Shown here one piece after another: positions 33,777-42,853 of a stretch of 51,385 nucleotides of DNA. Within the stretch, counting starts at the first letter, position 1; each line of letters starts with the position of its first letter. Source of the DNA: an uncultured Caryophanales bacterium (GTDB lineage Bacteria > Bacillota_I > Bacilli_A > RF39 > UBA660); the NCBI GenBank assembly GCA_947089915.1, contig CAMUMB010000003.1, forward strand, positions 1-51,385. Reading direction: 5' to 3'. Below the pieces are notes generated by a model. It saw nothing but the letters and a program-made list of their open reading frames with translations, was not told the DNA's origin and ran no database searches. A program made the translations under genes and the position numbers.

Positions 33777-33812
33777 AAAAAAAACTCTATTTTAATTAGA
33801 CTAAAATAGAGT
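33777..33812 (-). terminator. Terminator of glycosyltransferase transcript
   Basis: A perfect 11-bp stem (ACTCTATTTTA at 33784-33794, complement at 33802-33812) is followed on the minus strand by eight Ts. It lies about 75 bases after the glycosyltransferase stop. Confidence 0.8.
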
Positions 33813-33885
33813 CATGCTGTTGACAAAGTAAATTTTGTTAATAGTCTTTTATAGAAAAAAGCAAAAAATTGCTTCTTTCAAAAAA

Positions 33886-35067
33886 CTATTTTTTTCCATG
33901 TTCTATCTTTTTCCAAGTAACATTCTTTTTTAAAACTGCTTTAATAGCACACGGAATATAAGTAACTAAATAAAGTGGATTGTATAGAATAACCTTCCAT
34001 TTTATTTTTGAATTAAATTCATATTTTTCCCTTTTTATCATATACCCTGTTACAAGCATCATCATAAAATAAATACACAGTAAAATAAAAATCATACGAA
34101 TTGTAACAAACAAAATATCTTTTGCAGCAATCACTTGTATCAAATTTTGAATCAAAATAAAGGCGAGTCCAAGAATAAAAAAGACAAATGGTTTGACACC
34201 AATTTTTTCCTTTACAACACTACCATAATTGATAGAGTTCTTTTTCATAAGGGGAATATACTTTTTTCTAGAACTAAAATATCCTTTAATCCACCGAATT
34301 CTTTGATTGACCGTTTGTTTGTATTTTGTGGGTTGTTCATCATAAAAGATTGCATTCTCATTATAATAAGTAGGTATTGCGTTCATAATTGCATATAAGG
34401 ATAATTCATAATCTTCTGTTAAACTATGAAATGGAAAACAGCTCCATTTTTCAATCAAACTACCATCTATATAATATCCTGTCCCTGATATAATCACATT
34501 GGCATTTTCCTTAATTCTTCTTAAATTTCCCAATGTATTAATCATAGAAAAGGTAAGACTTGAAGTGGCAGCAATCACATTATCATTCCCATTTTTAGGC
34601 ATCCTGTACCCAGTTGCGATTGCATATCCTTGATGATAACTTTCAACCATTTTTTCGATATAATCTTCTTTTAACACATTGTCTGCATCAAAGATAAAAT
34701 ATAAATCGTATTTTTTTGGTAGAATCTGTTGAATCGCTTCCTCTAAAGCATAACCCTTTCTTTGCTTTTCTAGATTTTCACGTACAATTATTGTATTCTT
34801 ATATTTATGACAGATGTTAACTGTTGGATCTTTTATTGTTTCAACAATAACATAGACATCTTCAGCATTTAAATGAAAAGTTTGTCCCTCAATACTTTTT
34901 AACAATGATTCAATTACTAAACTTTCATCTCTAGCAGGAATCAATATCGCAATACGTGGTATTCCCTTTTTTTGCTTTAAATCTAACTTATTTTGTTTTA
35001 AAACAATATTACTTTTGATATATAAATAAATTGCATATAAAATCAACAATATTCCGAATACTACCAT
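33886..35067 (-). CDS. Family 2 glycosyltransferase, membrane-bound
   Basis: 393 residues: N-terminal helix, GT2 catalytic domain, and three C-terminal helices (about 290-365). Motifs: AILIPARDESLVIESLLKSI, FIFDADNVL (DxD), SLTEDYELSL (ED), and QRIRW (the QxxRW of processive enzymes). It resembles BcsA/HAS-like or IcaA-like transferases that make or export surface polysaccharide. It lies three bases after the disrupted CmpB-family gene, suggesting one operon. Product unknown. Confidence 0.85.
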   Translation of the reverse strand: MVVFGILLILYAIYLYIKSNIVLKQNKLDLKQKKGIPRIAILIPARDESLVIESLLKSIEGQTFHLNAEDVYVIVETIKDPTVNICHKYKNTIIVRENLEKQRKGYALEEAIQQILPKKYDLYFIFDADNVLKEDYIEKMVESYHQGYAIATGYRMPKNGNDNVIAATSSLTFSMINTLGNLRRIKENANVIISGTGYYIDGSLIEKWSCFPFHSLTEDYELSLYAIMNAIPTYYNENAIFYDEQPTKYKQTVNQRIRWIKGYFSSRKKYIPLMKKNSINYGSVVKEKIGVKPFVFFILGLAFILIQNLIQVIAAKDILFVTIRMIFILLCIYFMMMLVTGYMIKREKYEFNSKIKWKVILYNPLYLVTYIPCAIKAVLKKNVTWKKIEHGKK

Positions 35068-35070
35068 AAA

Positions 35071-35877
35071 CTATCCCTCATCTAAATGCACCATATTTGG
35101 AAAATACTTACTCAAAAATTCATCTGTGTAATATCGGTCATAGAATCTACCTAAAAATGTATAAGCTGGATAATTGTTTTTTCTTAATGTTTGACGAATG
35201 AGTGCTGACCAAGAAAGAAACATATTAAGAATCATAAATACAAGTAAAATCTTAAAACTTAGATTTCCTAAAATAGAAGGAATTTTTTCAATCAAAGAAG
35301 AAACAAATGGATAAATGACTTTCACGAATAAAAGTCCAAGCAATCCCCAAACGAGCATAAAAGGAAGTGTAGTTCTACCATTGATATTTAAAAATTTACC
35401 ACTGTAATCCCAAGAGGTTGTATGGATAAATACTTCTTGCAAAAAACTAAGAATGTACTCAATCATTCCTCCTAAAACTCCAGCTCGAACGATGATTTGG
35501 TACCACTTATAATCTTTTTTTAAAAGAACATAAGACATGCAGGCTGCACCAAACCCATAAATAACATTAAATGGACCATAGATTACACCACGTCTTAAAC
35601 TCCAAACAATTTCATGTGTGCTCATATAATTCGTAATCAGATTATAGATTTGTTCATAATAAGCACCCACGATAGAGCCAAATGAACCACCCCGCTGCAG
35701 AGCAGACGGGGTATCACAAGGTATGTTATCTATAATTCGCTGCAAGCAGCGGGGAATTAAACCCTTAACAATAACAGTTCACTGAACTGTTATTGTTTCG
35801 ATTAAAAACACAAAAAATAATTTTTGAAAACAAAGACCTTCTGCAAATTTTGTTTTTTGATTACTTACTTCTTCCAA
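35071..35877 (-). pseudogene. CmpB-family (putative ABC_trans_CmpB) membrane protein, disrupted by a 117-bp insertion
   Basis: The 3' part (204 codons, 35071-35682) encodes FGSIVGAYYEQIYNLI, RRGVIYGPFNVIYGFGAA and several helices typical of PF06541. Upstream, beyond the inserted hairpin element, the minus strand from TTG 35877 (GGAGG six bases before) reads EEVSNQKTKFAEGLCFQKLF then FVFLI. Removing 35683-35799 restores an in-frame gene of about 230 codons. As it stands the insert brings in-frame stops. A shorter product from an ATG inside the insert (35745) is possible but would lack the first helix. Confidence 0.75.
35683..35799. mobile_element. 117-bp hairpin-rich insertion (IS200/IS605-end-like or MITE)
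   Basis: It contains three hairpins: CCCCGCTGC...GACGGGG (about 35690-35711), CGCTGCAAGCAGCG (perfect, about 35738-35751), and a 15-bp-arm palindrome AACAATAACAGTTCA (35768-35798). The first hairpin with its flank TATCACAAGGT recurs at 51338-51385 inside a transposase gene. Seamless insertion without target duplication and hairpin ends fit IS200/IS605-type single-strand transposition. There is no transposase, so it would be a non-autonomous derivative. Exact edges are uncertain by a few bases. Confidence 0.65.
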
Positions 35878-35938
35878 AAAATACCTCCATACCATCTAAA
35901 TTGGTATATTCTTTACCCAGTAGTATAGCATAATTCAG

Positions 35939-35963
35939 AAAAAAAGCCAATTACTTCTTGGCT
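35939..35963 (-). terminator. Terminator after HipA-like gene
   Basis: AGCCAA (35945-35950) pairs with TTGGCT (35958-35963) and seven Ts follow on the minus strand. It is about 90 bases past the HipA-like gene stop. Confidence 0.65.
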
Positions 35964-36054
35964 CTTCTATGAAAATGTAGCTCTATTTTTTATACCATTC
36001 ACCTAGAAACATTTTATCATCATATCACATTATAAGAATTTACAACTAATGCAA

Positions 36055-36909
36055 CTATAATTCTTGATATATCTCTTTCAATACCGAATATCGCATTTCA
36101 AGCAATTTTTTATAAAATTCTTTTCTTATATTGGAAATACAATCAATGGAATCAATAAACGAATCAATTTTTGGCATATCTATCTTTGGAAAAATTCTTT
36201 TCAACGATTGATTGCACGCTTCATTCTTTTTACTTTTGATATAAGAAAAGTACGCTATTCTATTCCCTTGTTCTTTGATACAAGAAAATATATTGAGTGC
36301 TAAATTCTTAATTTCACTCCTATCTAACGCAACTATATCAGCATCTTCTTGCATAGGGTTGAGACAAGAACCGCAATCATATATAGGAGCAAATGAAGTT
36401 TTATTTGTCTTTATATCTAGTAAAAAGCCCCAATTGGCATTGTGTCGGTCTGGATTTCCAATGAATGCATCAACAATAAACATATCCCAAAACTTTTCTT
36501 TGATAGTTTCCGTAGGAAGCAATTTACTTTCTGCAATTACTTCCATAATATCGGATAATTCTGTTCCTATTTTTTTATCAGGATTCGTACTAAGGGCAAT
36601 ACTTTCAAATTCATATAAAACATGATTTTGGTCTGTAAAATCCTGACAAGCACATACATTTTTTTCTTTCTCTTTATATTTATAAATTCCCAATATTGTA
36701 TTTTGCGTTTCAAACCCAATCATTTGAAAAATATGACTTCCTATATACTCTGAAAAAGCATTATTGATATAAGAAATATTTTTATTTTTTTCACGAACTG
36801 GATCTGGAAATTTTACCAAATACCTATTAGCGTTATAAATTAAAGTCTTCTTTTTTTCGGAACCTTTATATTGATTCATTTCTTCTATACAATTTGTAAA
36901 GTCTACCAT
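36055..36909 (-). CDS. Stand-alone HipA-like serine/threonine kinase
   Basis: 284 residues. The kinase catalytic segment is present: MFIVDAFIGNPDRHNANWGF (about 141-160, catalytic Asp and Asn) and APIYDCGSCL (the DFG-equivalent Asp). IYNANRYLVKFPDP carries the ATP-binding lysine. The N-terminal HipA subdomain is missing and there is no HipB helix-turn-helix gene beside it, so it resembles orphan CtkA-type HipA kinases and not a HipBA toxin-antitoxin. HipA in E. coli phosphorylates GltX; here gltX is 18 bp upstream in the same direction, a suggestive neighbour. Confidence 0.8.
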   Translation of the reverse strand: MVDFTNCIEEMNQYKGSEKKKTLIYNANRYLVKFPDPVREKNKNISYINNAFSEYIGSHIFQMIGFETQNTILGIYKYKEKEKNVCACQDFTDQNHVLYEFESIALSTNPDKKIGTELSDIMEVIAESKLLPTETIKEKFWDMFIVDAFIGNPDRHNANWGFLLDIKTNKTSFAPIYDCGSCLNPMQEDADIVALDRSEIKNLALNIFSCIKEQGNRIAYFSYIKSKKNEACNQSLKRIFPKIDMPKIDSFIDSIDCISNIRKEFYKKLLEMRYSVLKEIYQEL

Positions 36910-36927
36910 CTCAGCACCCCTTTCTAT

Positions 36928-38580
36928 TTAATAAAACTTTTTAAATCTTTTCTCTATTCTTTCTTTTCCAAGTAGCCTTAAAAGTTCATATAAATCTGGT
37001 GTCATCGAACGAGTCGTCAAAGCAACACGAATGACAGTACTGATATCAGCAACACTTCCTTTATAAGCTTCGGGATTTTCTTTATAAGCTTTCATATCTG
37101 CACAATATCCTAATTTTGTAGTAAGCTCTTTGATTTTTTGGAACCATGTATCTTTATCATCTTGTTCATCATAATAATCCTCTATATAAGTTTTTAGGAT
37201 TGTTGCAATCTCATTTTTATCTGTAATCTTTTGAAAATCATAAGTATCCATTTTTTCAAATAAGTCGTCATACATATAACAGATTTCATTTGGAATAGAT
37301 GCGTAAGTTTCGTAATCCTTTCTTGGCTTTTTTTGCTCTCTTTCTATATTGATAATTTGTTTGAAATATTCAGGATCTTGTTCAATTAAATTTTTTAATA
37401 CATCGGAATAGGTTTTTGACCATTCATAGGCGTTTTGATATAAAGTCTCTTTATCCATTTTAGAAATGATATTTTTAGAAATGTTATTTAGTTTCTCTAA
37501 ATCAAATAAAGCACCACCGGATGAAGACATCTTTTTTGCCTGAAAGTCAAAATCGAGAAAAGACTTATCTGGATTCGCAGTATGCCATTCCTCATAATTG
37601 GAATTGATAATGGTCATCAAGGCTTCAATAACTGCTTCTACTGGATATCCTTTTTCCATATAATAACTCATTAAAGCTTCTGGATCTTTTCGTTTACTGA
37701 TTTTACGTTTGATTTCACCATCTTGCTTTAAAATCAAAGGTGTATGAATATATTTAGGTGGTGTCCATCCCATTGCTTCAAATAATTCGATATGAACTGC
37801 GACAGATGGAAGCCATTCTTCCCCTCTTACCACATGTGTTGTATGCATAAAATGGTCATCAATAATATGCGCAAAATGATAAGTAGGAAGTAAGTTATCA
37901 GACTTCATGATGACGATATCTTGATCATTTTGATTGAGGTATAGTTTCCCTCTTACCAAATCATCAAACCAAAAACGATCATCAAAATTTCCATTGGAAC
38001 GGAAGCGAATGACATAAGGTATTCCTGCTTTTATTTTTTCGATTGCCTCTTCTACACTCATATTTCTACAAGTTGCATACCGTCCATAGTATCCTGTTCG
38101 CATCTTATTTTTTTCCTGATTTTCACGCATTTGATCCAAGTGTTCTTTTTCACAAAAGCATGGATAAGCTCTTCCAATCTCAATTAAATGTTTGATACCA
38201 GCATGATAAATTTCTTTACGTTCACTTTGAATATAAGGTCCATAATTGCCTATCACCTTGCCATCATATTCATATTCGTCTGGTTCCATCCCATAATACC
38301 GTAGTACTTGCATAATAATCTCTACAGCTTGATCCACTTCTCTACTTTTATCGGTATCTTCATTTCTTAAGTAAAAAACACCACCAGATTTTTTTGCCAT
38401 CACAAAATCAATTAAAGCAGCTTGAAAGTTTCCAATGTGAACAAAACCTGTTGGAGAGGGTGCGAAACGTGTTACACAAGCGTTTTCTTTTAGGTTTCTT
38501 GCTGGATATTCTTTTTCATAATCTTCCATTGTTTTTGTAATATTTGGAAAAATAAGGTTTGCTAAATCGTGATTTGTCAT
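36928..38580 (-). CDS. gltX: Glutamyl-tRNA synthetase
   Basis: 550 residues from ATG 38580, with AAGGAG nine bases before; an in-frame ATG at 38598 is less likely. Class I signatures: RFAPSPTGFVHIGNFQAAL (HIGH motif as HIGN) and KRKISKRKDPEA (KMSKS as KISKR). The Glu-specific NEDTD (second Glu/Asp binding block) is present. It loads Glu on tRNA-Glu in the cytoplasm, and in many Bacilli also on tRNA-Gln for GatCAB. The HIGH and KMSKS motifs are both slightly variant but within the family range. The gene is the first of a pair with the HipA-like kinase. Confidence 0.92.
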   Translation of the reverse strand: MTNHDLANLIFPNITKTMEDYEKEYPARNLKENACVTRFAPSPTGFVHIGNFQAALIDFVMAKKSGGVFYLRNEDTDKSREVDQAVEIIMQVLRYYGMEPDEYEYDGKVIGNYGPYIQSERKEIYHAGIKHLIEIGRAYPCFCEKEHLDQMRENQEKNKMRTGYYGRYATCRNMSVEEAIEKIKAGIPYVIRFRSNGNFDDRFWFDDLVRGKLYLNQNDQDIVIMKSDNLLPTYHFAHIIDDHFMHTTHVVRGEEWLPSVAVHIELFEAMGWTPPKYIHTPLILKQDGEIKRKISKRKDPEALMSYYMEKGYPVEAVIEALMTIINSNYEEWHTANPDKSFLDFDFQAKKMSSSGGALFDLEKLNNISKNIISKMDKETLYQNAYEWSKTYSDVLKNLIEQDPEYFKQIINIEREQKKPRKDYETYASIPNEICYMYDDLFEKMDTYDFQKITDKNEIATILKTYIEDYYDEQDDKDTWFQKIKELTTKLGYCADMKAYKENPEAYKGSVADISTVIRVALTTRSMTPDLYELLRLLGKERIEKRFKKFY

Positions 38581-38760
38581 ATCATCATGCTCCTTCATTC
38601 AATAATCACATTTTACTTTATTTTGCTTGATTTTTCAAGTAGATTCACAAGATTTGTTTGAAGAAAAATACCCTATGCAATATACACTTGTTGGAAAGTT
38701 TTGGAATTTGACATAATAAATGAGGCAATTACTTATATTTATATAGAGGATGTGAGTATT

Positions 38761-39462
38761 ATGTTTTTACGGTTAATCCGTTATTTATTCAAAGATTTAA
38801 CCTTCTTTACCGCGGCTTATTCCAATCAAATTTTTCCAGATCCTTTATCCAAGGAAGAAGAAGAAAAATATGTTGCACTTGCCCAAACAGGGGATAAGGA
38901 GGCTAGAAATTTACTAATTGAACACAATTTACGATTGGTTGCCCATATTGTGAAAAAATATGAACATAGAAAAGAAGATGCCGATGATTTAATTAGCATT
39001 GGGACGATTGGGTTAATCAAAGGAGTCGATAGTTTTTCTTATAAACATGGAACTAGAATTACAACTTACTGTGCTAGATGTATTGAAAATGAAATTTTAA
39101 TGTACTTTAGAAGTGATAAAAAAAATAGTAAAAATATCAGTCTAAATGAACCTGTTGGTTTTGATAAAGATGGAAATGAAATTTCTTTTTTAGATATTTT
39201 AAAAACACCGAAACCAGATTTTGCTTTAGACATCCACAATCAAAATAACATTGACTTATTAAAAGAGTATTTTAATGTACTGAATGATAGAGAAAAAGAA
39301 ATTATTACAAGAAGATATGGTTTAAATAATACCAAAGAGGTAACACAAAAAGAAATTGCAGAGGAAATGGGTATTTCTAGAAGTTATGTTTCTCGTATTG
39401 AAAAAAGGGCATTAACCAAAATGTTGAGAGAATTTATTAAAAACAAAAATCATACCTTTTGA
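38761..39462 (+). CDS. sigK: Sporulation sigma factor SigK
   Basis: 233 residues from ATG 38761 (GAGG upstream). It aligns by eye with SigK over its length: pro-like start LFKDLTFFTAAYSNQIFPDP, region 2 IEHNLRLVAHIVKKYEHRKE and DADDLISIGTIGLIKGVDSF, region 4 TQKEIAEEMGISRSYVSRIE and KRALTKM. It drives late mother-cell genes in spore coat formation. The gene is whole, with no skin-type element. TTGACA at 38708 with a weak -10 may be its promoter. Divergent from gltX. Confidence 0.9.
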   Translation: MFLRLIRYLFKDLTFFTAAYSNQIFPDPLSKEEEEKYVALAQTGDKEARNLLIEHNLRLVAHIVKKYEHRKEDADDLISIGTIGLIKGVDSFSYKHGTRITTYCARCIENEILMYFRSDKKNSKNISLNEPVGFDKDGNEISFLDILKTPKPDFALDIHNQNNIDLLKEYFNVLNDREKEIITRRYGLNNTKEVTQKEIAEEMGISRSYVSRIEKRALTKMLREFIKNKNHTF

Positions 39463-39478
39463 TGGGTATGATTTTCTA
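39446..39478 (+). terminator. Terminator overlapping the sigK stop
   Basis: AATCATACC (39448-39456) pairs with GGTATGATT (39465-39473), followed by TTCTATT. The TGA stop of sigK lies in the loop. It can also act from the other strand for yneF, which ends at 39480. Confidence 0.65.
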
Positions 39479-39479
39479 T

Positions 39480-39698
39480 TTAATCCATATATTTATTCAT
39501 TGATTTCATCATCTGATTGACTTGTTTTTGACTAGGGGTTCTACCCATCTGTGTCATCATTGCTTTAATCATTTGTTCATTGATTGGTGGATTTTTCTTC
39601 ATATATTTTTTCATATAATTACGTGCAATAAAGAATCCCACAACTGCACCAGCAATAAAACCAACAACTACTTTTAATATATCTAAAAATAATGCCAT
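39480..39698 (-). CDS. yneF: YneF/UPF0154 family small membrane protein
   Basis: 72 residues: one membrane helix ([20 protein letters not shown]) then the family tail [20 protein letters not shown] and [14 protein letters not shown]. This is the usual length and sequence of YneF in Bacilli. Function unknown. Confidence 0.9.
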   Translation of the reverse strand: MALFLDILKVVVGFIAGAVVGFFIARNYMKKYMKKNPPINEQMIKAMMTQMGRTPSQKQVNQMMKSMNKYMD

Positions 39699-39771
39699 AT
39701 CATCTTCCTCTCTATCTTTATTTTACTAAATAATATGTATTCTTACAACTAATATTGATCATTATTACAAA

Positions 39772-42276
39772 TTACTTCTCAATATCATTTAAAAAATCAT
39801 CAATTGTCATAATTTTATCATCAATTGTTTCTAATGAAATATTTTCTTTTTCTATTACTTTTTCTTCTTGTTTTTGATCTACTACTTTCACACTTGGATA
39901 AGCAATTAGAATATCTTGTTTTGTGATGGTACTTCCTGTTGCATAACGATCTTGAATTGGAAGTTCTGTTAACTTGACTGTAAGCCATTCATCTTTTGTT
40001 TTTAAACTAATCGATTCTTTATATCCAAGAATAAAGCTATTTAAAATGTAATAAGGATTGGTTTTTACCTCTCTTATAATTTGCACGCCTTTACGAGCAC
40101 GAGAAGTCCTTTCAAATTCTGTCAATTTAATACGCTTTCCAGTTGATTTTTCTGTAATTACGGTTAAATATTCCATATCAGAATTGAATAAATGCCCAGA
40201 GACTACAGTATCATTTTTAAGACCAATTGCTTTGACACCACTTGATTTTACTCCTGTAATTGGTACTTCATTTGTTTCATACCATAATCCGTACCCATTT
40301 TTTGTCGTAATAAAGATATTATCTTCCATTTCTTTCGTTACTGTAACGACTTTATCTTGTCCTTTTAATTTGATTGCGGTTAATGGTTTGGAATATCTTT
40401 GCACCTTGAATTCTGAGATGAAAGTACGCTTTACCATTCCTTCTTTGGTGAAAATTGTAATCACATCTTCTGAATCAAAGGTATAAATAGGAATACTTGC
40501 GATCACAGACTCTTCAGATGAAATGGCAATCAAATTACTGATATGTTTTCCCAGTTCTTTCCATTTTAAGTCCGGTAATTCATGCACAGGTACATATAAG
40601 TAATTTCCAGCATCTGTAAATAACAATATCGTATCCATGGTAGACATTTTATATTTTCCAATAACGTAATCGCCCTCTTTTACCATAGTTTCTGATCCTT
40701 CATCATAACTTCTTAAAGAGACACGTTTTACATATCCTTCACTTGTAACAACCACCATGCAGTCTTCTTTACTAATCATTTTAGTTGTATCAATTTTAAT
40801 TTCGGTAATTTCATCTCTAATTTCTGTAATTCTAGGAGTTGCATACTCATTTCTAACTTTACGCAATTCTTCTTTCATCACAATCTTTAATTTTTCTTCT
40901 GAAGCCAAAATAGATTCTAATCCTTGAATAATTAAAGTAAGATTTTTTTGTTCTTCTTCTAGGGCCGTTACATCTAAATTGGTTAGACGGTATAATTGTA
41001 AATCCAAGATTGCCGTTGCTTGTTCTTCTGAAAAAGCATATTCTTTTACTAAATTTTCTTTCGCATCTGCTTTATTTTTACTCGCACGAATGGTTTTAAT
41101 CACATCATCTAATATAGAGAAACAACGAATTAATCCTTCGACAATATGCATTCTTTTTAAGGCATGGTCTAAATCAAATTTCGTTCTTCTTGTAATGACA
41201 TCTTTTTGGTGAGCAATATACGCATCCAAAATCGGTAAAATTCCTAATGTCATTGGGCGTTCATTCACAATTGCTACCATATTGTAGTTATAAGAAATTT
41301 GTAAATCGGTATTTTTGAATAAGTAATTGAGTACAAGGTCTTTATCCGCATCTTTTTTTAAGTCAATTACAATACGTACTGGACATTCTCCATCTGATTC
41401 ATCTCTAATTTCCGCAATTCCTTCTACTTTTTTATCAATACGAATTTCATCTATTTTTTTACATAATAGTGCTTTATTGACATCAAAAGGAATTTCTGTA
41501 ATTAAAATTTGTTCTTTTCCTTTTTCTTTTATAATCTCGGTTTTAGAACGTACTACTACTTTACCTCTACCTGTTGTAAAAGCATCTAGAATTCCTGCTT
41601 TTCCTTCGACAATTCCACCTGTTGGAAAATCTGGACCCTTCACAATTTCTAAAATGGTATCTAATCTACAATTCGGACTATCAATACGTTTGATGGTAGC
41701 ATCGATAATTTCTCCTAAATTATGAGGAGGAATATTGGTTGCATATCCAGCACTAATTCCATTCGCACCATTGACGAGTAAATTTGGAAATTTGGCTGGT
41801 AAAACAGTTGGTTCTAATAAAGTATCGTCAAAATTCCAAGCCATATTAACTGTATCTTTATCAATATCTTTCAGTAATTCATTGCTGACTTTGGAAAGAC
41901 GTGCCTCTGTATAACGCATGGCAGCCGCACCATCACCATCCATTGAACCATTATTTCCTTGCATATCAATATAAATTGTGTTTTGTTTCCACCACTGACT
42001 CATACGAACCATAGCTTCATAAATAGAACTATCTCCATGTGGATGAAATTTACCCATAATATCTCCAACACAGCGTGCTGATTTAACCGTTGGTTTATCA
42101 TAGGTATGTCTTTCTTTATGCATAGAATATAAAATTCTTCTTTGTACGGGTTTTAAACCATCTCTAACATCTGGTAAGGCACGATCTTGAATAATACTTT
42201 TGGCATAACTTCCAAAACGTTCTCCCATGATTTCTTCTAAGGAATAGTCATAAACTCTTTTTAGTACTTCTTGCAT
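39772..42276 (-). CDS. parC: DNA topoisomerase IV subunit A
   Basis: 834 residues from ATG 42276 (AAGGTGAT upstream); the frame is open 15 codons further but without a site. Catalytic tyrosine in AAMRYTEARL, quinolone-resistance region HPHGDSSIYEAMVRM with the sensitive Ser and Glu, GANGISAGYATNIPPHN, and a C-terminal beta-pinwheel with GSETMVKEGDY. With ParE it decatenates chromosomes. The gene order is parE, a small unknown gene, then parC. Confidence 0.93.
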   Translation of the reverse strand: MQEVLKRVYDYSLEEIMGERFGSYAKSIIQDRALPDVRDGLKPVQRRILYSMHKERHTYDKPTVKSARCVGDIMGKFHPHGDSSIYEAMVRMSQWWKQNTIYIDMQGNNGSMDGDGAAAMRYTEARLSKVSNELLKDIDKDTVNMAWNFDDTLLEPTVLPAKFPNLLVNGANGISAGYATNIPPHNLGEIIDATIKRIDSPNCRLDTILEIVKGPDFPTGGIVEGKAGILDAFTTGRGKVVVRSKTEIIKEKGKEQILITEIPFDVNKALLCKKIDEIRIDKKVEGIAEIRDESDGECPVRIVIDLKKDADKDLVLNYLFKNTDLQISYNYNMVAIVNERPMTLGILPILDAYIAHQKDVITRRTKFDLDHALKRMHIVEGLIRCFSILDDVIKTIRASKNKADAKENLVKEYAFSEEQATAILDLQLYRLTNLDVTALEEEQKNLTLIIQGLESILASEEKLKIVMKEELRKVRNEYATPRITEIRDEITEIKIDTTKMISKEDCMVVVTSEGYVKRVSLRSYDEGSETMVKEGDYVIGKYKMSTMDTILLFTDAGNYLYVPVHELPDLKWKELGKHISNLIAISSEESVIASIPIYTFDSEDVITIFTKEGMVKRTFISEFKVQRYSKPLTAIKLKGQDKVVTVTKEMEDNIFITTKNGYGLWYETNEVPITGVKSSGVKAIGLKNDTVVSGHLFNSDMEYLTVITEKSTGKRIKLTEFERTSRARKGVQIIREVKTNPYYILNSFILGYKESISLKTKDEWLTVKLTELPIQDRYATGSTITKQDILIAYPSVKVVDQKQEEKVIEKENISLETIDDKIMTIDDFLNDIEK

Positions 42277-42300
42277 ACTATCACCTTGCTTCATTATAGC

Positions 42301-42334
42301 AAAAAAAAAAGGAAAGTGCAAAGGATTTCCTTTT
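42301..42334 (-). terminator. Terminator between small gene and parC
   Basis: AAAAGGAAA (42307-42315) pairs with TTTCCTTTT (42326-42334) and ten Ts follow on the minus strand. It ends the transcript of the gene at 42356, so parC likely has its own promoter or relies on readthrough. Confidence 0.65.
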
Positions 42335-42355
42335 AAAATAACGTATTTTTATAGA

Positions 42356-42736
42356 TTATGCTGAATATGAAATTCTTTTTTGAGAATGAATCTCTCTAGA
42401 ACTTTGATTATCCACTATATATGGATAATATGAAATAATTCTTCCAATTTGGTCAATTTCCTGTCCTTTATTCATCATAGTTAACATATTAGCTAAGACA
42501 CTCCCAAGTGTACAACTTGCTTGTTGCTCATTTATCACTGACGATTCCTCTTGTCCAAAATATTGTTCTAATGAATTATAAGATGGGCATGTTTCTAAAG
42601 GTTGTTCTGAAATAAGTGTCTCCTTGACTACATATAGAAGTGTTTTTGCGCCTATTTTATCCATCATCCCATTTTGAAGTGAGATTATGTGCTCCATAAA
42701 ATAATTTATTTTTTGTTGTTTTACTTGTTTATTCAT
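42356..42736 (-). CDS. Hypothetical protein between parE and parC
   Basis: 126 residues from ATG 42736 (AAAGGAAG upstream). Soluble, helical, starting MNKQVKQQKINYFMEHIISL, with QEESSVINEQQASCTLGSVL in the middle. No known domain is seen. It is flanked by terminators on both sides, so it is a separate unit inserted between the usually adjacent parE and parC. Confidence 0.6.
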   Translation of the reverse strand: MNKQVKQQKINYFMEHIISLQNGMMDKIGAKTLLYVVKETLISEQPLETCPSYNSLEQYFGQEESSVINEQQASCTLGSVLANMLTMMNKGQEIDQIGRIISYYPYIVDNQSSREIHSQKRISYSA

Positions 42737-42803
42737 AATTTTCTTCCTTTCACACATATTTCATTATATGACATTGGTTTTGAAAAATTTGTCGAATTTC
42801 GTC

Positions 42804-42831
42804 AAAAAAATACCAAATGTTAGTTTGGTAT
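42804..42831. terminator. Terminator after parE
   Basis: ATACCAAA (42810-42817) pairs with TTTGGTAT (42824-42831), and on the minus strand seven Ts follow. It closes the parE transcript about 25 bases past its stop. Confidence 0.7.
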
Positions 42832-42853
42832 TATAGCACATATTTTTTGCTTG

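Noticed and set aside
38581-38760. T-box leader before gltX
   Set aside because: The gap between gltX and sigK is only 180 bases and lacks the T-box sequence and a terminator; the region simply holds divergent promoters.
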